DNA of 64,000 nt from Saccharofermentans sp. (GTDB lineage Bacteria > Bacillota > Clostridia > Saccharofermentanales > Saccharofermentanaceae), in the NCBI GenBank assembly GCA_024403695.1, contig JAKSRI010000003.1, positions 62,001 through 126,000 on the forward strand, written 5' to 3'. The notes beneath the pieces were generated by a model that did not search any database, was not told where the DNA came from, and saw only the letters and a list, made by a program, of their open reading frames with translations. Made by a program: the position numbers and the translations under genes. Positions 53,717-63,536 of this stretch are shown here, one piece after another. Within the stretch, counting starts at the first letter, position 1; each line of letters starts with the position of its first letter.

Positions 53717-54111
53717 TTTAAAACCTCCAAAACGCCATACGGCTTTTTTTCATACGCTTATTATAGTAAAGACAACTTGCATGTACTATATGTCAACTTA
53801 TCCAAAATAACTAAGGCCATTTTGTCATATAATTCTTGCATTTATACTACGCCCTACGCATATTGCACATAAAAATTTCTCGGCCTTTATGCACAAATCA
53901 CAACAGCATTCTAGAACCTAATAACCAAAGGATTTCTCAGCATTTTTTAAAAGCTGAATATATAAGATTGACATATGTATATTTATGCAGTATATTGCAT
54001 AAACATAAATAATTACGATTGGATTATATTTCCATTTTGTCACTTTCCTACAGTGAAAAGAAGTCGTATTATATTGAATGTTATTTTATATATAAAGGAA
54101 TATCTGTAATT
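53717..54111. other. 395-base divergent intergenic region, MsmX-type ATPase / argC
   Basis: No open frame with a ribosome binding site was found. The right end contains the argC promoter and operator (53968-54003). The left part contains a minus-strand TATAAT (53760-53765) and a TTGACA (TGTCAA at 53791-53796) at 25-base spacing, too long to be one promoter. Repeated TTTATGCA half-sites occur near 53886 as well as in the operator. Confidence 0.7.
53968..54003 (+). promoter_or_regulatory. argC promoter with ArgR-like operator over the -10
   Basis: -35 TTGACA (53968-53973), 17-base spacer, -10 TATATT (53991-53996). A perfect inverted repeat with 8-base arms, TTTATGCA (53982-53989) and TGCATAAA (53996-54003), separated by 6 bases, covers the -10. 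Its size resembles ARG boxes bound by ArgR/AhrC. Binding is inferred, not shown. Confidence 0.75.
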
Positions 54112-55197
54112 ATGGATAAGAAAATAAAAGTTAGTATCATTGGTAGTACTGGTTATGTAGGCGCAGAGGTTGTACATGGTTTCCTCTTCCACCCTGATGT
54201 AAAAATTGCACATTTAACATCCCAGAGTTTTATCGGACAGAAGTTCTCCGACATCTACCCTGTATATCGTGGTATTTGTGACATCGAGCTCGAGGGAAGT
54301 AGCGAAGAGGATATCGTCAGAATTGCTAAGGATAGCGACCTTGTTATCACAGCACTTCCTCATGGCGTTTCATCCAAGATGGTTCCAGTTATTGTAGAGA
54401 ATGGTGCACGAGTTATCGATCACAGTGGTGACTTCAGATACAAGAACATCGAGACATATACAAAGTCATACAAGCTTGATCACCCACATCCAGAACTCTT
54501 AAAGGATGCTGTTTATGGCCTTCCTGAGTTCTACAGAGACCAGCTCAAGACAACTAAGATTACTGCTAACCCTGGTTGCTACCCTACATGTTCCCTTGTT
54601 GCTTTAGCCCCTTTCCTTAAGAAAGGTCTTATAAAGACTGACATGATTATTATCGATGCTACATCTGGTGTTACTGGCGCCGGACGTAAGTCTGACCTCG
54701 CATATGCTTACTGCGAAGTTGACGAAGCTTTCAAGCCTTATGGCGCAGTAGGACACAGACATACAACAGAGATTTCAGAGCAGTGTTCTTTCCTCGCTGG
54801 TGATGAAACTGGTAAGAGCATTAACGTAACTTTCACTCCTCACCTCGCACCATTTAAGAGAGGTATGGTTGCAAGCATTTACGTAAAGCCAAGTGATGCA
54901 TTTAAGGCAGAGGGTGTTACTTCAGAAAAGATTAATGAAGTATATTCTGATTTCTACAAGGACGAGCAGTTTGTACGTGTTCTCCCTGGCAAGAACCTCC
55001 CAGACGTTAAGTTTGTAAATGGTTCTAATTATATTGATGTTAATGGTATGTATGATCCTGATACTGATATGATCAAACTCTTCAGCGCACAGGACAATCT
55101 TGGAAAGGGTGCTGCCCTTCAGGCTATTCAGGCATTCAATGCAATGTTTGGTCTCGAAGAAGGTACAGGCCTTACAAATTTGGTAAGAGGTGTTTAA
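54112..55197 (+). CDS. argC: N-acetyl-gamma-glutamyl-phosphate reductase
   Basis: Third step of arginine synthesis. 361 residues from [17 protein letters not shown]; a longer frame 31 codons upstream runs through the AT-rich leader and is rejected. NADP-binding GSTGYVGAE, catalytic Cys in NPGCYPT and the conserved TSGVTGAGR are present. AAGGA lies about 11 bases upstream. First gene of argC-argB-argD, two bases ahead of argB. Confidence 0.95.
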   Translation: MDKKIKVSIIGSTGYVGAEVVHGFLFHPDVKIAHLTSQSFIGQKFSDIYPVYRGICDIELEGSSEEDIVRIAKDSDLVITALPHGVSSKMVPVIVENGARVIDHSGDFRYKNIETYTKSYKLDHPHPELLKDAVYGLPEFYRDQLKTTKITANPGCYPTCSLVALAPFLKKGLIKTDMIIIDATSGVTGAGRKSDLAYAYCEVDEAFKPYGAVGHRHTTEISEQCSFLAGDETGKSINVTFTPHLAPFKRGMVASIYVKPSDAFKAEGVTSEKINEVYSDFYKDEQFVRVLPGKNLPDVKFVNGSNYIDVNGMYDPDTDMIKLFSAQDNLGKGAALQAIQAFNAMFGLEEGTGLTNLVRGV

Positions 55198-55198
55198 T

Positions 55199-56116
55199 AT
55201 GGCAGGAAAAAATGAAATGCCTGAGTTCTCAGACGCAATGCTTAAGCAGATAGACAAAGCTTCAATCCTCATCGAGGCTCTTCCATATATGAAGAAGCTC
55301 AGAGGTCAGACAATCGTTATCAAGTACGGCGGAAACGCTATGGTTAACACTGAACTTAAGCGATCTGTAATGGATGATATTACACTTCTTAAGTACATCG
55401 GTATTAATCCAGTTCTCGTTCACGGTGGCGGACCTGACATCAACAACATGTTGTCCCGTGTAAATATCGAGTCTCACTTTGTAAATGGACTCCGTTATAC
55501 AGACGAGGACACAATGGGCATCGCGCAGATGGTACTTATTGGTAAGACTAATAAAGAGATTGTTTCTAACCTTAATGCACAGGGCGCGAAAGCAATCGGT
55601 ATCTGCGGAATCGACGGTAACCTCATCGAGGCAGAGAAGCTTACTAAGGATGGAAGCGGAAATGACATCGACATCGGTTATGTTGGAAAGGTAAAGAAGA
55701 TTAACACACGTGTTATCGAGATGCTTGCATCCGATGAGTACATCCCAGTAATCGCACCTATCGGTGTTGGCGAGAATGGCGAGAGCTATAACATTAACGC
55801 AGATACAGTTGCAGCTGAGGTAGCTGTTGCCCTTCAGGCATCCAAGCTTATTACTCTTACAGATGTTCCTGGTGTTCTCGACAATGAGAAAAAACTCATC
55901 ACAATCCTTGATGAAGAGTTAATTAAATCGTATATTGAGGATGGTGCCATCACAGGTGGTATGATTCCAAAAATCGAAGGATGCCTTGATACAGTTCGAC
56001 GCGGCGTAAGACGCGCTCACATCATCGACGGAAGAGTTCCTCACAGCATTCTCCTGGAGATGTTTACTGCTAAGGGTATTGGAACAATGATTTTAAAAGA
56101 TAGGACAAAAAGATAA
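55199..56116 (+). CDS. argB: Acetylglutamate kinase
   Basis: Phosphorylates N-acetylglutamate. 305 residues from [17 protein letters not shown] sits 6 bases upstream. Amino-acid-kinase motifs [19 protein letters not shown] and the late [12 protein letters not shown] are present. The length includes the N-terminal helix of arginine-inhibited forms. TAATG overlap with argD. Confidence 0.96.
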   Translation: MAGKNEMPEFSDAMLKQIDKASILIEALPYMKKLRGQTIVIKYGGNAMVNTELKRSVMDDITLLKYIGINPVLVHGGGPDINNMLSRVNIESHFVNGLRYTDEDTMGIAQMVLIGKTNKEIVSNLNAQGAKAIGICGIDGNLIEAEKLTKDGSGNDIDIGYVGKVKKINTRVIEMLASDEYIPVIAPIGVGENGESYNINADTVAAEVAVALQASKLITLTDVPGVLDNEKKLITILDEELIKSYIEDGAITGGMIPKIEGCLDTVRRGVRRAHIIDGRVPHSILLEMFTAKGIGTMILKDRTKR

Positions 56117-57408
56117 TGGCTATTGATACAGATTTTCAGTTAACAAAAGAATATGACAAGAAGTACTGCATGCAGGTGTTCGCACCTCTCGAGGTTGCTT
56201 TCCGTAAGGGTAAGGGCATTTATCTTTACGATACTGCAGGCAAGAAGTATATGGATATGATCGGTGGTATCGCAGTTAACACTCTCGGCCACAGCCATAA
56301 GGCACTGACTGCTGTTATTGCAAAGCAGAGCAAGGAACTCATTCACTGCTCTAACTACTACTATATCCCTGAGAGATCCGAGCTCGCTTTCAGACTCTGC
56401 ACATTAAGCTTCGCAGACAAGGTATTCTTCTCCAACTCCGGAGCAGAGGCAAACGAGGGTGCAATTAAGCTCGCAAGAGGTTACTTCTACCACAAAGGAA
56501 AGCCAGAAAAAAACGAGATTATTACAGCTAAGATGAGCTTCCACGGAAGAACTATGGGAACAATCGCTGCAACAGGTCAGGATAAGTTCAGAACTCCATT
56601 CTTACCTAGCGTTCCTGGCTTTAAGTATGTTGAGTTTAATAACTTCGACGCCATTAAGGAAGCTGCTGACGATAAGACTTGTGCTATTATGCTCGAGCTT
56701 GTTCAGGGCGAAAGTGGCGTGCACCCAGCAGACGTTGAGTACATCCAGAACGTTAGAAACTTCTGTAACGCCAAGGGTATTCTCCTCATTATTGACGAGG
56801 TACAGACTGGTGTAGGTAGAACAGGAAGAATGTTCTGCTACGAGAACTACAACATCAAGCCAGATATCATGACTTTGGCAAAGGGTCTCGCTGGTGGTGT
56901 GCCAATCGGTGCAACACTTTGTACTGAGGAAGTTGCAAGCGGTTTTGCAGTTGGTGATCACGGTTCTACATTCGGTGGTAACCCATTGGCTTGTGCTGCT
57001 GCAAACTGTGTTATCAATGAGATTGGTGAGAAGAATATTCTCGCTAACGTAAATGCTGTAAGTTCTTATCTCTTTGATGAGCTTAGCAATCTCCAGTCCA
57101 AGTACAACACTATCGTAAGTGTAAGAGGAAAGGGCCTTCTCATCGGCATCGAGTTCAGAGAAGGTATCTCTGCAGCTGGTATGAGACAGCAGCTTTTCAG
57201 CAAGGGCGTTCTCGTAAGTGCAATCGGAAGATCAACAATCAGAATCGCTCCACCACTTATTATCACACTCGCTGAGGCTAAGAAGTTTATCGCTATTCTT
57301 AAGGATATTCTCAAGGCTCAGAAGAAGAACCCACTTCCTACACAGTCTGGTTCAGTAGCAGATTCAACTCAGCCTACTATGGTTATGCCAATGAAAGCTC
57401 CAAACTAA
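56116..57408 (+). CDS. argD: Acetylornithine aminotransferase
   Basis: PLP-dependent transaminase. 430 residues. PLP-lysine region MTLAKGLAGGVPIGA, FSNSGAEANEGA and TFGGNPLACAA are typical. It has a ~30-residue C-terminal tail ending in MVMPMKAPN beyond the usual end. Followed after two bases by the GNAT gene. Confidence 0.94.
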   Translation: MAIDTDFQLTKEYDKKYCMQVFAPLEVAFRKGKGIYLYDTAGKKYMDMIGGIAVNTLGHSHKALTAVIAKQSKELIHCSNYYYIPERSELAFRLCTLSFADKVFFSNSGAEANEGAIKLARGYFYHKGKPEKNEIITAKMSFHGRTMGTIAATGQDKFRTPFLPSVPGFKYVEFNNFDAIKEAADDKTCAIMLELVQGESGVHPADVEYIQNVRNFCNAKGILLIIDEVQTGVGRTGRMFCYENYNIKPDIMTLAKGLAGGVPIGATLCTEEVASGFAVGDHGSTFGGNPLACAAANCVINEIGEKNILANVNAVSSYLFDELSNLQSKYNTIVSVRGKGLLIGIEFREGISAAGMRQQLFSKGVLVSAIGRSTIRIAPPLIITLAEAKKFIAILKDILKAQKKNPLPTQSGSVADSTQPTMVMPMKAPN

Positions 57409-57410
57409 TA

Positions 57411-57965
57411 ATGTCAAAATTAATAATTAAACGCGCAACACCAGACGATGCATCAAAAGTAGCCTTGCTTACCCGCAAGGCTATGCTTACGTATAGAGAA
57501 GCTTCTGGTATTAGTGGAAATGTGCTGGAATCTCTGACTGAGACGGATGAATCTGTACGAGCAAGAATCGAGGCTGGCAGATGTTTATGCGTCTTCCAGA
57601 GAGATGAAGTTGTAGGAACAATTACTATAACTAGATGCAAAAACCCTATTAAATATAGTTTTTCCGAGAAGACAGAAGAATTCCTATCCCAGTACAGTTC
57701 ATGCGGTTATATCTCCAGATTTGCTGTAAAAGATGAATTGCGTAAAAGTGGCCTAGGCGGAAAACTGATGGATGCTGCCCTTACTTCACGCGAGTGCACA
57801 GAAACAGGCCTGGTCCTTCTTCACACAGCTATCGCCAACAAGGGAATGAAGATTTTCTACTATAACAGAGGATTCGATCTTATCGACTCAGAATGTTCCA
57901 GAGGATATGAACGAGGATTATTCGCTTACGAGAGACCATTTATAGAGTCTGACATCCAAGAATAA
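57411..57965 (+). CDS. GNAT family N-acetyltransferase in the arg operon
   Basis: 184 residues. The acetyl-CoA site is recognisable as VKDELRKSGLGGKLMDAAL (Q/RxxGxG/A) with the preceding beta strand YISRFAV. The C-terminal YYNRGFDLID is a common GNAT end. It is 2 bases after argD, so co-transcribed. No argJ is seen in the window, so this could be the glutamate N-acetyltransferase, but its sequence does not mark it as such. Overlaps ispE convergently by 26 bases. Confidence 0.85.
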   Translation: MSKLIIKRATPDDASKVALLTRKAMLTYREASGISGNVLESLTETDESVRARIEAGRCLCVFQRDEVVGTITITRCKNPIKYSFSEKTEEFLSQYSSCGYISRFAVKDELRKSGLGGKLMDAALTSRECTETGLVLLHTAIANKGMKIFYYNRGFDLIDSECSRGYERGLFAYERPFIESDIQE

Positions 57966-58851
57966 AACAATCTGGGAAAGCATCTTTATTAAAACCATTA
58001 AGAGCTTTATCCCTGTTTTCTACACTATCATAAATAGCAAAAACACAGCTTCCGGATCCGCTCATAGCGCAGAATACTGGAGCTGTTTTTTTAAGTTCTG
58101 TAATAACTTCGCCAATCACAGGAACTAACTCCATAGCTGGATCCTGAAGGTCATTGACCATATAAGATGAAGCAGCCTTTATTCTATCCATAGCAGACAT
58201 GTTTGCATCATCGAATATTCCATTCATGAGACTTCTGTATGCATCTTCATCAAATGTTCTATTCTTGCTGTCTGACAACTTAAAACATGGGCCGGTAGGC
58301 ACACCTTCTGCAGGCTTAACAAGAAGAAGTGGCAAATCCTTAAGTGAAGGAAGTGGTGTGATTACCTCTCCTATTCCCTCACAAATTGCCGATCCTCCGA
58401 CGATAAAAAATGGGACATCTGCGCCAAGACCAACTGACATCTCGATAAGCTCTTCCTGAGAGAACGGATTGTTATAGTACTGAGACAAAAGCTTTAGAAC
58501 CGTGGCCGCATCAGAGCTTCCACCACCAAGACCAGCCTGTGAAGGTGTAACTTTGTTTTCCGTGATAGTTATGTCGCATAACACGCACTGTTCCTTAGCA
58601 TTTCGTGCACTGTACTCATCGTAGAAAGCCTTTGCCGCCCTGTAGCACAGGTCTTTTTCCGGTGGGCAGTCTGCCTGGGAAACTATATTAATTATCGGAT
58701 TACTATTAGGTTCACCAAATTCAATGGAAATCTCGTCCCCAAGACTTATTTCCTGCATCAACATATAAAGTCGATGGTAGCCCTCTGGCAACAAACCACA
58801 GATTTTCAGAAACAAATTTATCTTGGCATTGGCTTTGGATGACAGAATCAT
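57940..58851 (-). CDS. ispE: 4-diphosphocytidyl-2-C-methyl-D-erythritol kinase
   Basis: MEP-pathway isoprenoid synthesis. 303 residues from MILSSKANAKIN, with GGGAGA 6-10 bases upstream; a frame six codons longer overlaps that Shine-Dalgarno. GHMP-kinase motif AGLGGGSSDAA and the N-terminal KANAKINLFL with catalytic Lys/Asp context are present. Ends inside the GNAT gene. Confidence 0.95.
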   Translation of the reverse strand: MILSSKANAKINLFLKICGLLPEGYHRLYMLMQEISLGDEISIEFGEPNSNPIINIVSQADCPPEKDLCYRAAKAFYDEYSARNAKEQCVLCDITITENKVTPSQAGLGGGSSDAATVLKLLSQYYNNPFSQEELIEMSVGLGADVPFFIVGGSAICEGIGEVITPLPSLKDLPLLLVKPAEGVPTGPCFKLSDSKNRTFDEDAYRSLMNGIFDDANMSAMDRIKAASSYMVNDLQDPAMELVPVIGEVITELKKTAPVFCAMSGSGSCVFAIYDSVENRDKALNGFNKDAFPDCFILGCQTL

Positions 58852-58943
58852 TGAGCTCTCCCTAATCATTTATAACAACATTATACATATTAATTAGCTT
58901 CTAGATTTGAAAATATCAAATTTGTAAATACTTTATGAAGATA

Positions 58944-58972
58944 CTTTGATTATCAAAGCATTATGTTATACT
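58944..58972 (+). promoter_or_regulatory. Promoter region with palindrome before the membrane protein gene
   Basis: A perfect palindrome CTTTGAT-T-ATCAAAG (58944-58958) precedes TGT-TATACT (58967-58972, extended -10). TTGATT inside it gives only a 15-base spacing, so the palindrome more likely acts as an operator than as a -35. Confidence 0.5.
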
Positions 58973-59007
58973 CCAGTCATAGGGTGAGTTTGAAGGAGGT
59001 ATAACAA

Positions 59008-60012
59008 ATGAAAAGTGCTACAAGAAAAAAACTTGGCAATGCCGCCTGGATTATATTTATTGCTTCATTTGCATCTTATCTCATTCTTATATTCACAGCC
59101 ATATTTGGTATGAATATTTCGTTCATGGGAGAATCAAATTGGGAAACTGGAGGAGTAGCAGTTGTATTTGTTGCGATGGTTACCTTCATCATTCCAATAT
59201 TGCCTATAAGTATCATTTACCAGATTTTATATGGTATTACACTTAGCCGCGCCTCAGATAAACGCAAAAAAATCGCACGAATTCTTATTATATCAACGCT
59301 CGCGCTCATCCTTATCCCTACCTGTATTCACGATACATATAAAGTGTATTTAAATAAGAAATTTTATAAAGACAACTATCCAAAAGTTGAAGCATATATG
59401 GAGAATCAATTCTCCGAAGAACTGATGACCACAGTTAAAACTGTAGATTACAATCGCAAGGACAAATACATAATAGTGAATGTGAAATGCGACCTGGGCA
59501 AAGGTGCTTCAGAATATCCAGACGGCACTATGAATGTGTACTACTATATTGATGATGACGGATCTGTACGAGACAATTTCAGCACTCTTTTTGGTTCTAC
59601 ATTTAACAATGATTTTAACGATGGATTATGTGAGTACGTGAAAAAACAGCGCAATCTGCCTGATAATTGGAATATAAGTGTGAATGTAGACAGCGTTGAT
59701 CTTACTCACTATAAGCCTGGAGATTCAGCCGAAAGCGTTTATCCTTATTGCAAATATGATTCCAAAAACATTCGTATCACTATGGATAAGTACAGTGATA
59801 GTGCTCTTATTGATGAAGTTAACTTATTTCGCGATAAATATAAGGAATATTTCCCACAGGATGTATCATTCACTGTAATAATCGATGATCAATACTACGC
59901 GCTGATTTTCTACTATTCCAATGATAAAGGATACAGCCTCACTGTTAACGGCTATACCTACGAAAATAGTGGTCCAACAGTTGCATATCACGAACTTTCA
60001 GTGCGTGAATAA
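59008..60012 (+). CDS. Hypothetical membrane protein, three N-terminal segments
   Basis: 334 residues. Membrane segments at about 12-32, 48-75 and 89-107 are followed by an about 220-residue extracytoplasmic domain with no recognised family, rich in Tyr/Asp. GGAGG is 9 bases upstream. It is AT-rich with codon use unlike its neighbours. Ends at a terminator shared with veg. Confidence 0.7.
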   Translation: MKSATRKKLGNAAWIIFIASFASYLILIFTAIFGMNISFMGESNWETGGVAVVFVAMVTFIIPILPISIIYQILYGITLSRASDKRKKIARILIISTLALILIPTCIHDTYKVYLNKKFYKDNYPKVEAYMENQFSEELMTTVKTVDYNRKDKYIIVNVKCDLGKGASEYPDGTMNVYYYIDDDGSVRDNFSTLFGSTFNNDFNDGLCEYVKKQRNLPDNWNISVNVDSVDLTHYKPGDSAESVYPYCKYDSKNIRITMDKYSDSALIDEVNLFRDKYKEYFPQDVSFTVIIDDQYYALIFYYSNDKGYSLTVNGYTYENSGPTVAYHELSVRE

Positions 60013-60036
60013 TTATGATAAATATAAGATAAATAA

Positions 60037-60069
60037 AAAAGACGGCTCATGTTGTATGAACCGTCTTTT
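60037..60069. terminator. Bidirectional terminator between the membrane protein gene and veg
   Basis: AAAAGACGGCTCAT and ATGAACCGTCTTTT pair around a 5-base loop (one G-T/G-A mismatch), with an A-run on the left and T-run on the right, serving both strands. Confidence 0.8.
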
Positions 60070-60096
60070 GTAATCCGAAGAGATGTATTGCCCGAA

Positions 60097-60366
60097 TTAG
60101 GAAGCAACTTCCTGGGAATTAGCTGCTGGAATTGCAAGTCTAACAGCTCTTGTAAGAATATCAATATATGAATAGGAAACAATCTCGAACTTACCGTCTG
60201 ATTCTCTCTGACACTTAACTGTGAAAACGTTAGGATAGCAATTATCGATAACACCCTCATGAATGATAAGTCTCTTTCTTCCGCCGTTAGAAGTAAGCTT
60301 AACGCGACTTCCAATCATTGACTGAAGCTTAGCGCGACATGAATCTAAATCAGATCTGATAATCAT
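60097..60366 (-). CDS. veg: Veg family protein
   Basis: 89 residues, typical Veg size. Contains GSRVKLTSNGGRKRL and the IHEGVIDNCYPNVFTV segment of the family. In Bacillus subtilis Veg influences biofilm formation; the mechanism is not settled. GGAGGG is 7 bases before the start. It has a consensus promoter, as in B. subtilis. Confidence 0.94.
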   Translation of the reverse strand: MIIRSDLDSCRAKLQSMIGSRVKLTSNGGRKRLIIHEGVIDNCYPNVFTVKCQRESDGKFEIVSYSYIDILTRAVRLAIPAANSQEVAS

Positions 60367-60403
60367 TGTTGTTCCCTCCGGGTCTTAATAGCAATACGTC
60401 AAT

Positions 60404-60432
60404 ATTATAATGATATCTTGATTTTTTGTCAA
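60404..60432 (-). promoter_or_regulatory. Consensus SigA promoter of veg
   Basis: On the minus strand a perfect TTGACA (60427-60432), 17-base spacer and perfect TATAAT (60404-60409), 38 bases before the ATG. Confidence 0.9.
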
Positions 60433-60605
60433 TTAGACAACACAAGATATTGAGGCTTTTTGTGCTAGTTTTACAAAATATAGTGTTTTTACCTCAATCA
60501 TGCCGCAATTGCTAGGCTCTTTACTACGTTACATTGAAATAAACTATAAATGTTTGTACAATTAATAGGTATTTTATTAATAGCGTAAATAAGGGGGCCA
60601 TTATA

Positions 60606-62279
60606 ATGCTCAGTGATATTGAAATTGCAAGAAGTGCACAGCTCGATCCGATTGAGGATATTGCAGCTAAGGTTGGACTTAAAAGAGAAGAACTTGACTT
60701 CTACGGAAAGTACAAGGCAAAGGTTCCTCTTGATGTTATTTCAGCACGTAATGGAGATCCTAATGGTAAGTTAATCCTTGTTACAGCTATTAACCCTACA
60801 CCAGCTGGTGAGGGTAAGACTACTATCAGTATCGGACTCGCTCAGGCTCTTCAGCAGCTTGGCAAGAAGACTATGCTCGCACTTCGTGAGCCATCCTTGG
60901 GACCTGTATTTGGTATTAAGGGTGGTGCTGCCGGTGGTGGATATTCCCAGCTCATTCCTATGGAGGATATTAACCTCCACTTCACTGGTGATTTGCACGC
61001 TATTACTGCTGCTAACAACCTCTTGGCAGCTATGGTTGATAACCACATCTATCAGGGTAACAGCCTTGGTATCGATAAGGACAGAGTTCTCTGGAAGCGT
61101 TGTATTGATATGAATGACCGTGCTCTCAGAAGAATTAACATCGGCGTAGGCGGCGGAACAAATGGTGTCGAGAGAGAAGACTCCTTCACTATCACTGCTG
61201 CATCCGAGATTATGGCTATTCTCTGTCTTGCTACAGATATGGAAGATCTTAAGAGAAGAATTAAGAAGATTGCTGTGGCATATAACACTGATGGTCAGAT
61301 TGTTACTGCTGGTGACCTTAACGCACAGGGTGCTATCGCAACACTTTTGAAGGATGCTATGTGTCCTAACATGGTTCAGTCCTTAGAGCACGTACCTGCT
61401 TTCGTTCACGGTGGTCCTTTCGCTAACATTTCCCATGGATGTAACTCCATCATTGCCACAAAGGCTGGTCTTAAGCTCTCTGATATCCTTATTACAGAGG
61501 CTGGTTTCGGCGCTGACCTTGGCGCGTACAAGTTCCTTGATATTAAGTGCCGCAAGGCTGGTATCTGGCCAGATGCTTGCGTAATCGTATCCACAGTAAG
61601 AGCGCTTAAGTATAATGCTGGAATTCCTAAGGAGAAGCTTACAATCCCTAATGTAGAGGCTGTTAAGGCTGGCTTCCCTAACCTTGCTAAGCACATCGAG
61701 AACATGTCTAGATTTGGTATTCCTGTTGTAGTTGCATCTAACAGATTCCTTACAGATACAGATGAGGAAATCGAGGCAATGAAGGTTCTTTGTGAGAATC
61801 ACGGTGCTACTTATGCCCCTGCTGAGGTGTTCACAAGAGGCGGCGAAGGTGGTATCGAGCTCGCTCAGAAGGTTCTTGACATCCTCGATCAGAACCTCGA
61901 CAAGGAGCCACGTTACACATATGCTCTTGCAGATACAATCGAAGAGAAGATTACTTCTGTAGCAAAGAAGATTTATGGTGCTTCAAACGTAGATATTCTC
62001 CCTGAGGCAAGATTTAAGATTGAGGAGTTCACACGTGCTGGTTACGGTAATCTCCCTATCTGCGTTGCGAAGACACAGTATTCATTATCAGATGATCCAA
62101 ATATGCTCGGCCGTCCAGAGGGATTTACACTCACTGTTCGTGATGTTCGTCTCAGTGCTGGTGCAGAGTATATGGTAATTCTTACAGGTAAGATTCTTAC
62201 AATGCCAGGACTTCCTGCAAGACCTGCCGCTCTTGATATTGATATCGATTCTAACGGAGTAATTCACGGATTGTTCTAA
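60606..62279 (+). CDS. fhs: Formate-tetrahydrofolate ligase
   Basis: ATP-dependent synthesis of 10-formyl-THF, also the entry of the acetogenic methyl branch. 557 residues, full length. P-loop-like TPAGEGKTT and GIKGGAAGGGYSQ, VATVRALK-type and EFTRAGYGNLPICVAKTQYSLSD motifs are present. GGGGG lies about 9 bases before the ATG. I see no THF riboswitch in the 239-base leader, and no confident promoter. Strong codon bias. Next gene follows after 6 bases. Confidence 0.97.
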   Translation: MLSDIEIARSAQLDPIEDIAAKVGLKREELDFYGKYKAKVPLDVISARNGDPNGKLILVTAINPTPAGEGKTTISIGLAQALQQLGKKTMLALREPSLGPVFGIKGGAAGGGYSQLIPMEDINLHFTGDLHAITAANNLLAAMVDNHIYQGNSLGIDKDRVLWKRCIDMNDRALRRINIGVGGGTNGVEREDSFTITAASEIMAILCLATDMEDLKRRIKKIAVAYNTDGQIVTAGDLNAQGAIATLLKDAMCPNMVQSLEHVPAFVHGGPFANISHGCNSIIATKAGLKLSDILITEAGFGADLGAYKFLDIKCRKAGIWPDACVIVSTVRALKYNAGIPKEKLTIPNVEAVKAGFPNLAKHIENMSRFGIPVVVASNRFLTDTDEEIEAMKVLCENHGATYAPAEVFTRGGEGGIELAQKVLDILDQNLDKEPRYTYALADTIEEKITSVAKKIYGASNVDILPEARFKIEEFTRAGYGNLPICVAKTQYSLSDDPNMLGRPEGFTLTVRDVRLSAGAEYMVILTGKILTMPGLPARPAALDIDIDSNGVIHGLF

Positions 62280-62285
62280 TATCAG

Positions 62286-63536
62286 ATGAAGTATTATCCT
62301 AATCCAACATTTTTAACCAAAGCAACAAAAATTCGTAAGAACCGTCACACCAAGATTGTTATCGCGATCGTGGTAACGGTTCTTCTTGCGCTAATTATTT
62401 CTTTTGTTGTCTGGGGTGCAAAAATGCAGGAAAAATATCGCAAAGATTACCCTGAGATGGTTGGCGCAGCTAATACTACTCCAACAACTTTGGATTTATC
62501 CTTCGGCAGACACACAAAGGCGACTGAGACCGAAGAGACAATCCCGGCTGAAACTACTGTAGAGGAAACTATCCCAGCTCCAGTTATTAATGAGACTACA
62601 GAATCCACAGAAGCTACTACTGAGACTACTGCTCAGGTTAATACTGCAGACTTCTTCGAAGAGCCTGAAAACGCTTATTTTAAGACATCCTACCCTCTTC
62701 AGACCGTGACTCACGAAGACAGAGACAAGATGCTGGATGTTCTGAAACAGAATGTTATCGACTACGAGAAGAATACCGGAAGACTTAAGGTATCCTTCAG
62801 TTATATCAATCTTAAAAATGGCGAGACAATGGGCATCAACGACCTAGAGCCTGTTGTGCCTGGAGGAGCATGGGCTCTCCCTGTAGCAATCATTTATGAT
62901 GAACTGTGCACAACGGGCACTGTATCCATGTACAGTGAAGTTACATATAATGGCGATCAGTCCCTTGGTTACTCTTCCTACATTGCCCAGACATACACAA
63001 GCGGCAAGCAGTTCTACATGAGAACTCTTCATAACCTCGCCATTGCCCGTAATGACAGCATCGCTCTTCAGTATCTCATTTCTGTAAACGGCGGCAATGA
63101 CACTACCTGGAGAAAAATCTCTACTATGAGCTCTTATATCAACTTTAATGACTCCGTCATCTATACTGATTATAAGGGCGTTCAACAGAGAGGAAGTTAC
63201 CGCACATCAACTTATGACATGGCTAATTATCTTAAGTATTTATATTATGGATATCTTAATAAGCCAGCCGTATATCAGCCATTGATGAATGATTTGTATT
63301 ATTCAGAGGTTTCTAGTCCATATAATGTGATTTTTGATGGCGCATCTGTTTATCACATCAGCGGACGTAATGAGACAACTCACTCTTATATCGATGCAGC
63401 AATCATTGACGGAGATGAGCCATTCATTATTGTTATAAGTGTGGAATGCGATTCCTACGATCAGGCTCAGGTGGCAACAGCTGATTTATCCACATATCTG
63501 TATAGGTATATTTCAAGTTGTCATCAACCTAAATAA
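62286..63536 (+). CDS. Membrane-anchored serine-hydrolase-like (class A beta-lactamase fold) pseudoenzyme
   Basis: 416 residues. One membrane segment (about 23-44) and a Thr/Glu-rich linker (about 62-122), then a domain (about 135-415) with the order of class A beta-lactamase/DD-transpeptidase elements. All three catalytic motifs are altered: the SxxK position reads PGGAWALP (S to G194, K to A197), SDN reads RND (255-257), and KTG reads HISG (357-360). It is therefore probably inactive as a hydrolase and may bind peptidoglycan or a partner. Follows fhs by 6 bases; no strong Shine-Dalgarno. Not an antibiotic resistance gene on this evidence. Confidence 0.8.
   Translation: MKYYPNPTFLTKATKIRKNRHTKIVIAIVVTVLLALIISFVVWGAKMQEKYRKDYPEMVGAANTTPTTLDLSFGRHTKATETEETIPAETTVEETIPAPVINETTESTEATTETTAQVNTADFFEEPENAYFKTSYPLQTVTHEDRDKMLDVLKQNVIDYEKNTGRLKVSFSYINLKNGETMGINDLEPVVPGGAWALPVAIIYDELCTTGTVSMYSEVTYNGDQSLGYSSYIAQTYTSGKQFYMRTLHNLAIARNDSIALQYLISVNGGNDTTWRKISTMSSYINFNDSVIYTDYKGVQQRGSYRTSTYDMANYLKYLYYGYLNKPAVYQPLMNDLYYSEVSSPYNVIFDGASVYHISGRNETTHSYIDAAIIDGDEPFIIVISVECDSYDQAQVATADLSTYLYRYISSCHQPK

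Noticed and set aside
53760..53796. TATAAT and TTGACA upstream of the MsmX-type ATPase as one promoter
   Set aside because: Spacing is 25 bases, too long for SigA; only the -10 may be real.
60433..60605. Tetrahydrofolate riboswitch upstream of fhs
   Set aside because: No conserved folded core could be recognised in the leader.
62286..63536. Beta-lactamase resistance gene
   Set aside because: SxxK, SDN and KTG motifs are all lost, so drug hydrolysis is not expected.
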